A stretch of 27,594 nt of DNA, taken from contig DYQY01000020.1 in the NCBI GenBank assembly GCA_020719045.1, positions 1 through 27,594 of the forward strand, in the 5' to 3' direction. The stretch comes from Candidatus Termititenax sp. (GTDB taxonomy: Bacteria; Margulisbacteria; Riflemargulisbacteria; GWF2-35-9; DYQY01). A program made the translations under genes and the position numbers. Below are positions 12,606 to 23,100 of the stretch, one piece after another. Below the pieces are notes generated by a model, which was not told the origin of the DNA, did no database searches, and saw only the letters and a list, made by a program, of their open reading frames with translations. Within the stretch, counting starts at the first letter, position 1. Each line of letters begins with the position of its first letter.

Positions 12606-13664
12606 ATGAAAGTTTACGACATAGCAGTAATACCAGGAGACGGAACAGGACCAGACGTAGTTGCAGAAGGAATTAAAGTACTTAATGCTGCCTCTGAAAA
12701 GTTCGGATTTGAACTAAACTATACACAATTTGACTTTGGCGGAGAAAGATATCTTAAAACAGGTAAGATTCTTGATGATTCTGAAGTTGAAGAACTTAGA
12801 AAATTTAAGGCTATATTCCTTGGAGCAATAGGTCATCCTGATGTTAAACCTGGTGTTCTAGAAAAAGGCATCTTATTAAAACTAAGATTTGCACTTGATC
12901 AGTACATTAATCTTAGACCAGTAAAACTATATGAAGGCATTGAAACCCCAATTAAAAACAAAGGTCCAAAAGATATCGACTTTGTTGTTGTAAGAGAAAA
13001 TACTGAAGGTCTTTATGCAGGAGCTGGTGGATTTCTAAAACAAGGAACTCCTGATGAAGTAGCTATCCAAGAATCTATTAACACCAGAAAAGGTGTAGAA
13101 AGATGTATCCGTTATTCATTTGAATACGCCAAACTTAAAGGAAGAAAAAAAGTTACTCTTGTTGGTAAAACAAATGTACTAACCTTTGCTTTTGATTTGT
13201 GGAAAAGAACTTTTGATGAGGTAGCTAAGGAATACCCAAACATTACAGCTGACTATGCTCACGTTGATGCAACCACTATGTGGTTTGTTAAGAACCCAGA
13301 ATGGTTTGATGTGCTTGTTACTGACAACATGTTTGGTGACATCATTACAGACCTTGGTGCAATGATTCAAGGTGGTATGGGTGTAGCTGCTGGTGGAAAC
13401 ATTAACCCTGAAGGTTCTTCTATGTTTGAGCCTATTGGAGGAAGTGCACCAAAATACACTGGCATGGGAGTAATTAACCCAATCGCTGCCATTATGGCCA
13501 CTCAAATGCTACTAGATTATATAGGTGAAAAAGAAGCAGCTTCTTTAGTAGAAAAAGCGGTTATGGACACCATCCTCAAAATGGAAAGCATGAACGCTGG
13601 CAAAATGGGTTATTCAACCAACGAAATTGGAAACCTAGTTAAAACGTATATCGAAAAAGCCTAA
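12606..13664 (+). CDS. leuB: 3-isopropylmalate dehydrogenase-like beta-decarboxylating dehydrogenase
   Basis: The 352-residue enzyme belongs to the isocitrate/isopropylmalate dehydrogenase family, which oxidises and decarboxylates a 2-hydroxy acid with NAD(P). Visible features are [13 protein letters not shown] near the N-terminus and the arginine-bearing [19 protein letters not shown]. After them come [12 protein letters not shown], a catalytic lysine in LVGKTNVL, and the signature [20 protein letters not shown]. The overall pattern is closest to leuB. No leuA, leuC or leuD is nearby, so isocitrate, homoisocitrate or tartrate as substrate cannot be excluded. It is a single-gene unit with its own promoter and a shared terminator with the convergent lpxC. 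Confidence 0.82.
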   Translation: MKVYDIAVIPGDGTGPDVVAEGIKVLNAASEKFGFELNYTQFDFGGERYLKTGKILDDSEVEELRKFKAIFLGAIGHPDVKPGVLEKGILLKLRFALDQYINLRPVKLYEGIETPIKNKGPKDIDFVVVRENTEGLYAGAGGFLKQGTPDEVAIQESINTRKGVERCIRYSFEYAKLKGRKKVTLVGKTNVLTFAFDLWKRTFDEVAKEYPNITADYAHVDATTMWFVKNPEWFDVLVTDNMFGDIITDLGAMIQGGMGVAAGGNINPEGSSMFEPIGGSAPKYTGMGVINPIAAIMATQMLLDYIGEKEAASLVEKAVMDTILKMESMNAGKMGYSTNEIGNLVKTYIEKA

Positions 13665-13678
13665 GCATTTTTTAATAA

Positions 13679-13703
13679 AATAAGGGGCTTCGCGCCCCTT
13701 ATT
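13679..13703. terminator. Bidirectional terminator between leuB-like gene and lpxC
   Basis: AATAAGGGGC (13679-13688) and GCCCCTTATT (13694-13703) form a perfect 10-bp stem with a 5-nt loop, placed between two convergent stops 15 and 8 bp away. It probably ends both transcripts, although T-runs are short. Confidence 0.85.
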
Positions 13704-13710
13704 AAATACC

Positions 13711-14520
13711 TTAAATAAAAGCAGGAACTAACTCTTTCACAAACTGATTATTAATCTGATGACTAGTCTTGTAGGCAATGAACCTTGCACGAATATCATA
13801 ACCTGATGCATATAAATCACCTAACAAATCTAATATCTTATGCCTTACTGATTCATTTTCGCACCTTGGCTCATTAATGAATCCCTGACTATTAAAAGCT
13901 AAACAATTATCTACGCTAGCACCTAGAGCTTTTCCATCTGCATGCAATCTCTCTAAATCATCTGCATTACCAAAAGTTCTACAATTAAGTATCTCAGCTT
14001 CAAAAAAATGCCTTCCTTTAAAAATAAAATTCTGAGCTTTTATCGGAACTGCTGGGAAATTAATAGTATAGTTCACAGTTAATTCATCGCTTGGAAAGGC
14101 CATAAGAAATATATCATTATCGTAAAACCTGATAAATGGCTCATCAACAATCAGCAGTTTAGGCTCGATGCTTGTCTGTTTTATTCCAGCTTCTTGAATC
14201 TTCTGCCAAAAAAGCTTTCCGCTTCCATCTGCTATAGGAATCTCGTCACCATCAAGTTCTATTCGCAAATCAGTTATTCTAAGCGCCCACAATACAGAGC
14301 ATAAGTGCTCAATAGTACGAATCCAAACATCGCCTTTGTTAAGGTTCGTGCCTAAATGAATAGGTATAATGTTTTCAATACTAAGTGGTATCTCTGTTCC
14401 TGTTTTTGTATGAAAAAAAACAATACCATTGCTTGCTGATAGCAATCTCAGTCTAACCTTCTGACCAGAATGGATGCCAACGCTCTCAATAACTATTTCT
14501 TTTTCAATTGTATATCCCAT
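13711..14520 (-). CDS. lpxC: UDP-3-O-acyl-N-acetylglucosamine deacetylase
   Basis: LpxC is the zinc-dependent, committed enzyme of lipid A synthesis. The 269-residue protein has IRTIEHLCSVL with E71 and the zinc ligand H72, and VRHKILDLLGDLYASG with ligands H227 and D231. A late KTSHQINN holds H254, the probable general acid. The N-terminal GIHSGQKVRLRL is the family start. It is slightly shorter than the roughly 300-residue norm, but all key residues are present, so it should be active. It is last in the envelope operon, 5 bp after the small barrel-like gene, with no strong ribosome site, suggesting coupled translation. It shows that the organism makes lipid A. Confidence 0.96.
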   Translation of the reverse strand: MGYTIEKEIVIESVGIHSGQKVRLRLLSASNGIVFFHTKTGTEIPLSIENIIPIHLGTNLNKGDVWIRTIEHLCSVLWALRITDLRIELDGDEIPIADGSGKLFWQKIQEAGIKQTSIEPKLLIVDEPFIRFYDNDIFLMAFPSDELTVNYTINFPAVPIKAQNFIFKGRHFFEAEILNCRTFGNADDLERLHADGKALGASVDNCLAFNSQGFINEPRCENESVRHKILDLLGDLYASGYDIRARFIAYKTSHQINNQFVKELVPAFI

Positions 14521-14525
14521 TTATA

Positions 14526-15164
14526 CTAAAGAATCCCGTGATATGAACATCCCAGTGTAAACTTTGAGTTATTTGAATTAGCTACATCTTCCAAATACCC
14601 ATTCAACATCCAATCAGGATTTAGCTTTATCCTTAGCCCAGTTGAAAGGTTCCAGCTAGTATCTGAACCAATAATGTCAGACACAAAGTTTAATTGCTCG
14701 CTCATTTTTAGCTCCAACCCAAACATAACATCAGCTTTAATTGTTGAAGAATTCAGATTAGACCTAAAACCAAAATGACCTGAAAGCTTATTTGGGAAAG
14801 CCTTACTTAGCACCATGTATAAATTTGTGTTAGAGTACGATGTAAGACCAGTTAAACCAGTTGCTAAACCTAATGGATACTCGCTCTTGTCACTCATCAT
14901 ATAATATTTAATATTAACAAAAACACCCTCTTTTAACGAGTTACCAATAAACCCAAGCTCAAATCCATCTAATATTCCAAGATTTGCAAAATACTGACTT
15001 GTTCTCGATGTTTGAGAGTTTTGAAAATTAACACCAACATCAAACTCCTTATATTTAACTGACGCTGCAGCAGGCATATTGATTAAACCATTTGTTCCTA
15101 CAAGTGATGGAACTGACCAACCCATAGAACTAACAACTAACATTGCAATAATAACTTTCTTCAT
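14526..15164 (-). CDS. Exported barrel-like outer membrane protein, unknown function
   Basis: The 212-residue protein starts with a signal peptide ([17 protein letters not shown]), then [29 protein letters not shown], a segment reminiscent of YjbH-like and similar outer membrane proteins. The rest alternates polar and apolar residues as beta strands do ([38 protein letters not shown]). It most likely forms a small beta-barrel in the outer membrane. It does not end in the usual terminal phenylalanine. The start overlaps the lpxD stop as ATGA, and AAGGAGG lies just upstream. Its location between lpxD and lpxC suggests a link to lipid A or surface assembly, by inference only. Confidence 0.8.
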   Translation of the reverse strand: MKKVIIAMLVVSSMGWSVPSLVGTNGLINMPAAASVKYKEFDVGVNFQNSQTSRTSQYFANLGILDGFELGFIGNSLKEGVFVNIKYYMMSDKSEYPLGLATGLTGLTSYSNTNLYMVLSKAFPNKLSGHFGFRSNLNSSTIKADVMFGLELKMSEQLNFVSDIIGSDTSWNLSTGLRIKLNPDWMLNGYLEDVANSNNSKFTLGCSYHGIL

Positions 15165-16138
15165 TTCTTTTCCTCCTTATATTCCTTTATCATTCTTCTA
15201 AGCATTGCTTCTTCTTTAATAACTTCCCTCTGTGGTCCAGCAGGAAAACCTCTGATGACCATATTGTCTTCTATATCTTTGGTAATCCCAGACCTAGCCA
15301 TAGCAGTAACATTATTTCCTATTTTAACATGCCCAGCTGTTCCAACATCACCAGCAAATAGATTATATTCACCTATTGTTGTACTACCCGCGATAGCACA
15401 AGAAGAAGACAATAAACTATGTTTTCCTATGAAACAATTATGGGCTATTTGTATCAAGTTGTCCAATTTAACGCCATCCATAATCACCGTATCTTGAAGA
15501 CAACCCCTGTCAACACAAGTGTTTGCACCTATCTCCACATCATCACCAATAATAACTTTACCTATTTGGGCTACTTTCTCCCATTCCTTGGTTTGTGTTC
15601 TTTCAAAACCAAAGCCGTCGGCTCCAATAACAACTCCAGAATGAATAATACAATTTTTGCCAATCTTTACATCATGATAAATAGAAGCATTAGCAAAAAT
15701 TACTGTATTGTTACCAACTACTGAATCCTTCCCAACATTAACACCAGCATATATTCTTGCTCCATCACCAATCACGGCACCATCGTCTATCTTCACGAAC
15801 GAATCAATATACACATCCTTTCCAACCGTAGCCTTCTCGGAAATATCAGCGAACCTTGAAACGCCAACTCTCGCATCTTGGTTATTAAACATAGCTACTA
15901 CTTTGGCAAAAATAGCCCTTGGTCTATCCACCTTAATTATTGATGGGATATTTAAACTATCCGTATGAGAGATAATTGCTTTTGCTCTGGTATTGTTGGC
16001 TTTCTCAAGGTACTTTTTATCAAGTAAAATAGTAATGTCGCTTTCTGTCGCAACATCCAAGCTCCTCAAAAAATCAACATCACAATCCTCGCCTATTAAT
16101 TGACCACCAATATGCTCTGCGATTAATGATACCTTCAT
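15161..16138 (-). CDS. lpxD: UDP-3-O-(acyl)glucosamine N-acyltransferase
   Basis: LpxD adds the N-linked acyl chain in lipid A synthesis, acting after LpxC and using acyl-ACP. The 325-residue protein has the LpxD N-terminal domain (residues 1-95) and then a long left-handed beta-helix of hexapeptide repeats (about 100-290). GADGFGFER (172-180) is the family loop. H233 in [10 protein letters not shown] is the catalytic histidine. The C-terminus ends in a charged helix ([17 protein letters not shown]). Both ends overlap neighbours by 4 bp (ATGA), giving tight coupling with skp and the downstream barrel gene. Confidence 0.97.
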   Translation of the reverse strand: MKVSLIAEHIGGQLIGEDCDVDFLRSLDVATESDITILLDKKYLEKANNTRAKAIISHTDSLNIPSIIKVDRPRAIFAKVVAMFNNQDARVGVSRFADISEKATVGKDVYIDSFVKIDDGAVIGDGARIYAGVNVGKDSVVGNNTVIFANASIYHDVKIGKNCIIHSGVVIGADGFGFERTQTKEWEKVAQIGKVIIGDDVEIGANTCVDRGCLQDTVIMDGVKLDNLIQIAHNCFIGKHSLLSSSCAIAGSTTIGEYNLFAGDVGTAGHVKIGNNVTAMARSGITKDIEDNMVIRGFPAGPQREVIKEEAMLRRMIKEYKEEKK

Positions 16139-16584
16139 TTTACCTTGTTATTTAAGCGATTAATCACAAGACTTGTTATATCCATTCCACCTGTTAACAC
16201 TGACTTCTTATCTAGCACAACTTCTAATCTTAACTGCTGAGCAACTTTATCAGTCGCTGTAATAATATCAGACTCTATTTCAGCTGAAAGTTTCTTATTT
16301 AACTCCATTAATTCTTGTCTTTTTGGCTCAACCTCTGATTCAAGGTTTTTCTTGATACTTAAAATTTCCTGCTCTGTACTATCCTGTCTAATCTGGCTCT
16401 CATATTCTTTTTGCTTCTTAACAAAGAAATCCTGAACATCTTGCTGCTTTTGAATAAGATCTGCTTGAGCAGCAATAGCCTTATTATATGACTGCAATAC
16501 TTCAACAGTATCAACATATCCAACACTAACAGCCGAAAAAGATAATCCTAAAACTAATACACTTAATAAGACTATTCTTTTCAT
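16135..16584 (-). CDS. skp: OmpH/Skp family periplasmic chaperone
   Basis: The 149-residue protein is a Skp-like chaperone that holds unfolded outer membrane proteins in the periplasm for BamA. It has a signal peptide ([20 protein letters not shown]), the starting strand [13 protein letters not shown] and a long coiled-coil helix pair rich in Gln, Lys and Glu. The typical end [24 protein letters not shown] follows. The start is supported by CAGGAGA about 9 nt upstream. It lies 15 bp downstream of bamA, the same neighbour order as in many diderms. Confidence 0.93.
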   Translation of the reverse strand: MKRIVLLSVLVLGLSFSAVSVGYVDTVEVLQSYNKAIAAQADLIQKQQDVQDFFVKKQKEYESQIRQDSTEQEILSIKKNLESEVEPKRQELMELNKKLSAEIESDIITATDKVAQQLRLEVVLDKKSVLTGGMDITSLVINRLNNKVK

Positions 16585-16599
16585 GCTGTAGTCTCCTGT

Positions 16600-18333
16600 T
16601 TAGAATGAGTTCTCAATATTAAAATGCACTGTCATCTGACCGCTTTGCTTAGGCGCATATGTCTCAAATCCACCGTACTTTTCTCCATCACCCCAGGCAA
16701 AGTCGAACCTAAGTGGACCAACTGGTGTAGCTACCTTAAAGCCCATACCATAGCCATATCGGAAAGCAGATGTTCCCGGTGTTACCGCAGAATTTACCTT
16801 ACACTCCGCAAACCCCCTACCTATTTTACCAATATCAAAGAAACCATAAATGCTCATAGTCTCATTTATCTTATATCTTAATTCTGTTGTACCCATAATC
16901 CTTGCACCACCAACTCCAAAAGGAGTACCATCTTCATAACCCCTTACGGTTGTCGAACCTCCAGCAAAATAGCGCTCTGTATCAAATATCGTACCAACTG
17001 CCGCATCGGCTTGTCCCTTAAAACCTAGCGCAAAATTATCTGATAATGGAAAATATTTCTGCGCTTGAAATTTTGTCATTAAATACTCAACAGAACCTCC
17101 AAGAACTTTTAAAGAAGTATCTGCTCTTAAAGAAACAAACTCTCCTGTTGAAGGATTAAACCTATTATCCCTATTGTCATAACTCATACCAGCTCCAATG
17201 CTCCTTATGTTATAAGCATCTATAGATACACCAGTAACAGGTTCAGTAATAGGAGTATATGCTCTGACGTTATTCACCTTTGCACTTCCGAATATACTTA
17301 CTCGCTTATCCAATTTACGTCCAAGAGTCCATTCTCCGCCAGTATTATAAGCTTTTAACCCCTGCCCTTCATCTATCTGTCCATCAGTATGCCATAAACG
17401 GAATGAGGTAGATGTTCTTGGACCAAAAAATTCTGGATAAAACCATGGGTTCTGGTATCTTAACTCATAGTTAGTTTGTTTCTCACCCCACTGACCTTTA
17501 ACCGCCAAATTGTATCCCTCTCCAAAGAAGTTAACAAACTCTAGCTGTAAAAAACCAAAAAATCCTGAGGTTGAACCAATACCGCCTCCAAACTGAAAAG
17601 AACCTGATCTTTTTTCTTGAACGCTAACTACGGCAATAACTTTCTCAGAATCAACACCTGCTTGAGGTGGCTCAAGGTTAATATTTTCCACAAACCCTGT
17701 ATTATAGATACTTCTCATGTCTTCTTTTAAAATATTAATGTTAAATGCTTTCCCTGCCTGAGAATCCATTTCCCTGGTAATTACAAAATCCTTTGTATAA
17801 GTAAGACCTTTTATAAAAATATCCTCTATGATGCCTTCATTTATTACAAAAATCAAAACCCCAGAATCTTCCGGTTCAATAATTTGTTTGATATTCATCA
17901 AAACATAGCCTTTTTCTTGATAATAGCTATTTATACTTCTAATATCTTTTCTTAATTTTGAATAATCCAATACTGAATTCTCCTTCAAATCCATACTAGC
18001 CATAAGTTCCTTAGCGGCAAAAGTATGAAGCCCAATAAATTGAATGGAAGTAACCATTGGGTTCTCTGCAACATAAAAAACAAGATCTAAGCTACCATCT
18101 TTATGGAAAACTGGCTCAGCGGTTATATCATCTTTAAATAAACCTGTTTCATATATCCTTCGAATATCATCAACGACATTTTCAGTTACTAACTCTGACC
18201 CGGTACTACTAGAAAGCATCTTTATAATAGTTTCTTTATCAGTAGTAATATCACCACTAATAACTATCTGATTAATAACACTGGAAAACATAGCACTTGA
18301 AATAAATAAAACCAAAAATAATCTCTTTATCAT
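16600..18333 (-). CDS. bamA: Outer membrane protein assembly factor BamA
   Basis: BamA inserts beta-barrel proteins into the outer membrane. The 577-residue protein has a signal peptide (about residues 1-17), three POTRA domains (about 20-92, 93-167, 168-245) and a 16-strand barrel domain (about 245-577). The conserved lid-loop motif TVRGYEDG is present, and the protein ends in NSF, a C-terminal aromatic signal. Only three POTRA domains are seen, compared with five in E. coli; shorter forms occur in other phyla. The start has a GAGGGTGG ribosome site upstream. It is followed by skp and lpxD. The closely similar paralog upstream makes exact naming depend on context. Confidence 0.93.
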   Translation of the reverse strand: MIKRLFLVLFISSAMFSSVINQIVISGDITTDKETIIKMLSSSTGSELVTENVVDDIRRIYETGLFKDDITAEPVFHKDGSLDLVFYVAENPMVTSIQFIGLHTFAAKELMASMDLKENSVLDYSKLRKDIRSINSYYQEKGYVLMNIKQIIEPEDSGVLIFVINEGIIEDIFIKGLTYTKDFVITREMDSQAGKAFNINILKEDMRSIYNTGFVENINLEPPQAGVDSEKVIAVVSVQEKRSGSFQFGGGIGSTSGFFGFLQLEFVNFFGEGYNLAVKGQWGEKQTNYELRYQNPWFYPEFFGPRTSTSFRLWHTDGQIDEGQGLKAYNTGGEWTLGRKLDKRVSIFGSAKVNNVRAYTPITEPVTGVSIDAYNIRSIGAGMSYDNRDNRFNPSTGEFVSLRADTSLKVLGGSVEYLMTKFQAQKYFPLSDNFALGFKGQADAAVGTIFDTERYFAGGSTTVRGYEDGTPFGVGGARIMGTTELRYKINETMSIYGFFDIGKIGRGFAECKVNSAVTPGTSAFRYGYGMGFKVATPVGPLRFDFAWGDGEKYGGFETYAPKQSGQMTVHFNIENSF

Positions 18334-18362
18334 AGCCCACCCTCATATAAAAATCTTAAATC

Positions 18363-18371
18363 ATTCTAACA
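18363..18371 (-). promoter_or_regulatory. Possible internal promoter before bamA
   Basis: TGT-TAGAAT on the minus strand (-10 at 18363-18368) is an extended -10 in the 81-bp gap between the bamA-like gene and bamA, the longest gap of the operon. It would give a leader of about 22 nt with GAGGGTGG. Its -35 is poor. Confidence 0.35.
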
Positions 18372-18414
18372 TAAAGAAAGACCTGACGGAAGAAGTTAGC
18401 TAAATGTTGCCTTC

Positions 18415-20154
18415 TTAGAACATCTGACCTAAAGCAAAATAAAAGATTAAAGACTCTTTCTCGCTATATCCAAAGTCAAGCCGAACAGGCACTAATGGAG
18501 TAAAAAACCTTAGGCCAAAACCACCACCCCACTTAAAGTCAGACAAACTCATGGAGTGACTTGAGGCATATCCCCAATCAGTAAATACAGCAAACTGAAG
18601 CCAACTTAGAAGCAAGGTACGATACTCTATATTTAATAACACTTTCTTAGTACCAGAAATAGCAGTAGCTGGGTTAGCATAAGCATCCTTGTAACCTCTT
18701 AATGAGTATGGACCACCCACGCTAAACATATCCTGTTCAAATAATAATATCGCACCATCTGGCGAATCAAGATAACCAAGCTCAGCGTGGATACCTAACA
18801 CTCCATAATCTAATAAATCTTGAAATATTGAATACTTAAACTCATATTTAGCATAAGGGATACCACCCAAATCAAGAACACCAAAAAGATTGTTACCTTT
18901 CTCAATTTCCAAAGAATGCATAGTCCCCTTTAGTGGATGATTGATATTATTTATATTATTTTGAATAAAAGCAAACCGAACTGCACTTTTATAATAAGGA
19001 TTACGTGTTGTTGTAATGTCTGCGACATCCTCCTGCGTATAACCTAAAAGTAGCTTCCTGTCCTCAAAGTTTATTGGTTGTATATTCGCTTCCCACCCTC
19101 TTCTTCGTACAGAAACAGAAGAACTAGTACCTAAAATATTTTCCTTATTTACTTGATGCCACAAAACTAAATTAAAAGGTATTTTGCTACCAAACAACCA
19201 TGGTTCATTGTATTTAAAAAAATAACTATAATCCTCTAAAGAACCGCGAATTAAAGTTTGAGCCTTCAAATATATACCATCACCTTGATTTCTAAAATTT
19301 GGAAACCTAATGCCAAAGGTAAGACTATATAGGTTACTTGGCAGTTGTTCCAGCCCAATCTGTAAATTATTAATCTTACTTTCTGATAAATCATAAACAA
19401 CATCAACCTTGCCAGGGGCAACTGATGAAGGAACAACATTTGGAACACTTACTTTAGAGAAATAACCAAGCTTCATCATAACCAACCTATCGTCTCTGAG
19501 CTGATTCATGTTAAGTACAGACCCAGGAGCCAAAGACATCTCTCGATATACTAATTCCCTATTCAGGTTGTCTAAGCCTGTAAGAACAATCCTCGCTATC
19601 TCTCCCTCTTCAACATTAAAGATTAACGTTGAATACTGATCAATAAAAAAAACATTAGAAACACGAGCCAACACATATCCAGCATCATGATACTTACTCT
19701 CAATTATCTGAACATCATCCTTAATCTTAGCATTATCTAGTACTGTCCCTGCTATATTATTCATACTAGCTGACAAGTATGCTCCATCCATTACACTAAC
19801 ATTGCTTATCTGCACCTTTTCTATTGTTGGGTTAGATATAATTGTAAAGAACACACTTACTTCCTGCTCACCTGTTTTTCTTACACGAGCTGTCACATCC
19901 TTTACGAGCCCACTTTTCAGTAAATTAGAAATATCACTTATTAAATAATCATAATAAAACCGCTCTTCTTTTTTTAAGAATCGCATAAGCTCTGTTATTT
20001 CTGGTGAAATATTTTCAACACCTTCCTCAGAAGTAAAAACTACTTTATTGATAATCAGATGGTTATACACCGCTGGGTCTTCTGGGGTTACTGTTACTCC
20101 AAACAAGAAGCTCAAAAGTAAGACAAATAGTATTCTAAAAAACAAAGTTTGCAT
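18415..20154 (-). CDS. BamA/TamA-family outer membrane protein, paralog of BamA
   Basis: The 579-residue protein has a signal peptide (MQTLFFRILFVLLLSFLFG), three POTRA-like regions (about residues 28-107, 108-183, 184-262) and a barrel of the Omp85 type with YSLRGYKDA, the VRGY/F-like lid motif, ending in GQMF. It lies directly after tamB with a 20-bp overlap, and before bamA. In proteobacteria TamA, an Omp85 protein with three POTRA domains, partners TamB, so the placement supports a TamA-like role. It could also be a second BamA or a general Omp85 insertase. The ribosome site GGAG is 12 nt upstream, somewhat far. Confidence 0.88.
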   Translation of the reverse strand: MQTLFFRILFVLLLSFLFGVTVTPEDPAVYNHLIINKVVFTSEEGVENISPEITELMRFLKKEERFYYDYLISDISNLLKSGLVKDVTARVRKTGEQEVSVFFTIISNPTIEKVQISNVSVMDGAYLSASMNNIAGTVLDNAKIKDDVQIIESKYHDAGYVLARVSNVFFIDQYSTLIFNVEEGEIARIVLTGLDNLNRELVYREMSLAPGSVLNMNQLRDDRLVMMKLGYFSKVSVPNVVPSSVAPGKVDVVYDLSESKINNLQIGLEQLPSNLYSLTFGIRFPNFRNQGDGIYLKAQTLIRGSLEDYSYFFKYNEPWLFGSKIPFNLVLWHQVNKENILGTSSSVSVRRRGWEANIQPINFEDRKLLLGYTQEDVADITTTRNPYYKSAVRFAFIQNNINNINHPLKGTMHSLEIEKGNNLFGVLDLGGIPYAKYEFKYSIFQDLLDYGVLGIHAELGYLDSPDGAILLFEQDMFSVGGPYSLRGYKDAYANPATAISGTKKVLLNIEYRTLLLSWLQFAVFTDWGYASSHSMSLSDFKWGGGFGLRFFTPLVPVRLDFGYSEKESLIFYFALGQMF

Positions 20155-23100
20155 TTACTGAAAAAGCTCCATACATAGTGTCAATCTGATTAAGGTTATA
20201 GTTGCCATAATTCAAGCTCAAATAGTCATTTAAAAACCACGCAAGCTCATACTGGCTCATATTAAGTAGTGGCTTAGTTGGGTCTTGGCTTATACCTGTT
20301 TTAACTTTAACAAAAAACTTTTTAAAGAACAAATCTTTAACATACTCAACTGATAAAGAATTATCCTTCCCATCATTATATGTTCTGTCTTCTCTTTGCT
20401 GAAAAACCTGCATAGCATTTACTAGCTCACTACCTAAATCGTGTTTTATGCTAACATCGTAAAGCCCCATGTTTTTGGCAATCTCTTGCTCAAAAGGACG
20501 GAGCTGTTGGTCTATCCATAGATTAATCTGAGAAGCGGAATACTCTCGTAGCATCGCATTTGCTTCTTGATTATCTGCAAGTCCTTCTTCCAATATTGAT
20601 CTATAGAAATCTGGCCGAAACACTGCTGGAACCAAATAAGAAATTACTGTATCCATCTGCTCTGGAGTCATTGAAGATATATATATTCTAGCTTGTGCCA
20701 TTGTATAGCCCGTCTCGCCTTTCTTATAATGTTCAATAGAAAAAGAATTCAGGTCATTAATAGGCCCTTTAATAAAAATAACAAACAAATGGTCCTCATA
20801 TTTTGCGCTTCCTGTTACAGTGACTTGTTTTTGAACCTCGCTAAATGTTTTTATGTTGAAGTATGGAGTTGCTTTCCTTCTTTCCTTAAATACCGAATGT
20901 TGCTCCATCTTAACCTCAACCACATTCTCACCTATCTCTGCCGAACCAGCTCCAAAGATTTCACGTTGCTTTTGCTTGTCCATTAAATTAAATACCTTAT
21001 TCATAAAAATAATCCTACCATCTGTAAACTTAAAAACACCCTCAGTATCAATAGTGTTCATTGACCCTTGAACCTTTAAAAGCTCAGGACGTTCCTCAAA
21101 AATAATATTTATATTAGTAAACCATCTATTAATATCTTGGTCGTCGCTCTTTTGAGCAACCTTAATATCTTTGCCCAAACTTAATAAAACATCCAAAAGA
21201 AGCGGAGGCTTAAATTGACTAACTCCCCCTGCTCCACTTCCACCCAAACCTAAAGCAATCTGATAAACACCACTTTCTGCAAATACCTTAGTTTTCAAAA
21301 CCGGACCCTTTTCTCTTTCAGTTAAAACGTCATTTATCTGTTCTCTAATCAAATCCTTATGGAAAGCGACTGCGTATCTTCCCTTAATGCTTGTATCATC
21401 AATCTGCACTATTCCTTGGAATAAATCTTTAATGTTTAAATGTAGTAAGTTGTCTTTAATTCTTATGTCTAAATCAATCCATAACCCTGCGAATTTCTCC
21501 ATAAATCCAGAAAAAGTAACATCACCATTACAAATAAACTCATTTAGTTTATCCGACGTATCTAGTCCCTGCCACTGCACCTTCATATCTTTAGGGAAAG
21601 AGATTTTACTATCTCTAATTAGCAAGTCTGCATGCCCTATTTTAAATGGAGTACGAATAATAAATGGTTGCGCAAACTCTACCCTGAAGTCTCTGAAGGT
21701 GGCTTCTTCAGAATCTATTCTCGGCTTTATAAAAGGGCCTGAAATATGGAGTAAAAGCGAGCCTTGGTTTCGTATCCTAGACAGAACTTTATTAAAAACA
21801 GTCAAAACATCAATATCGTCCTTATCTAAAAGCAAATACAAGTCTAATGCTTTGTCGTTTTGCTTACCTTTAAATGCATCCTTCAGGTCTACCCAGCCCT
21901 TAAGCATATCACCTGTCTTATGTTCACCAATCTTGGCAAAAAAGTTCACTATTTCTATTTGCTCTTTCTCTGGGAAATATTTAGCAAAAAGACTAAGTTT
22001 ATCAAAATCCTTACTTAACAACCGAATATCTGTACCCTTTATAGAAACATCAAAATAATCTCCTTTTAACGCTGAAACCAATCTAAGTTCTTTTCCACTA
22101 ATAAAGTTATATCTTCCATCTTTTAGCACCAAGTCACTAAAAAACAGGAAGTCGTCCATGTATGATACCTGCAATTTACCCTTAAGGTTTCCATAAATAC
22201 CAGGCATCGCAGAAGCAGTAGAGATTAACTGCTCTTTACCTTGTATCTCATCTAAAGCTTGAGAAACACTACTTCCTTTTACGGAATATAAATTCTTTGC
22301 CTGTTTTTTTATCAAACCATTATACTTATCAAAAATACTTATATTACCCTTTGCATCCTTTTTAATTAGGTCATTCTTATTTCTCCAATTAATTTGAATA
22401 TTGTTATATAAATCAAAAATATTATCTAATTCTCCACTTATTACGTTAACACTAATACTAAAAGGGTTTACTCCAGAAGCCTTTGGCGTTAAGAAAACAC
22501 TTCCGTCCGCCAGATAACTATCCTTAAGATGACTAATTTTTACATCTCTAAAACTTAATTTCTCATTATCCATAACAAAATATCCCTTAGCAGCAGGAAG
22601 GAAAACACCTCTATACAAAACATTTTGAACATCAGCATTAAGGTCAAAGGTTATTCTGCCTTTGGCATTTCGCACCTTGCCCTTGAGGCTATTGATCTCT
22701 CCCTTTATACCTTTTGGGAAAACCACCCATCCTTGACTGCTTGCAAAACCAGACTCGATAGATACAGCAAAATCTGTAGTAGAACGGTATTCTCCTGACA
22801 AACTCAAATCTGTTCCTTTGTTAATAAATCGCGCATCATTAAAAGTAAGATTGTTGCTTACAATCGCTATCTTTCCCTTAAATAAATCAATGTTCTGTGA
22901 GGCTAGTTGTGCCTTAGTCAAATACACAGACCCTGTTACACCTTGCGACTTAAGAAACAAACTATTCTTATCAGGGAAAATGGTAACATCGCAAGTAACA
23001 ATACCGCTATAACTCATAACTATCGGCCTTACAAAGCTCTTTGCCACTGCTAGATCAATTGATGATGCTTTTATCTTTAAATTCTTAACCTTCTTGTTTT

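Noticed and set aside
13179-13505. 108-codon frame opposite the leuB-like gene
   Set aside because: It is antisense to a conserved enzyme, with a composition typical of a shadow frame.
16600-20154. The two Omp85 genes as one gene split by a frameshift
   Set aside because: Each has its own signal peptide, POTRA domains, complete barrel and C-terminal phenylalanine, so they are paralogs.
21387-22058. 223-codon reading frame opposite tamB, and other frames antisense to tamB
   Set aside because: They lie wholly within a well-supported 1613-codon gene in an AT-rich context, have no ribosome sites and show no family features.
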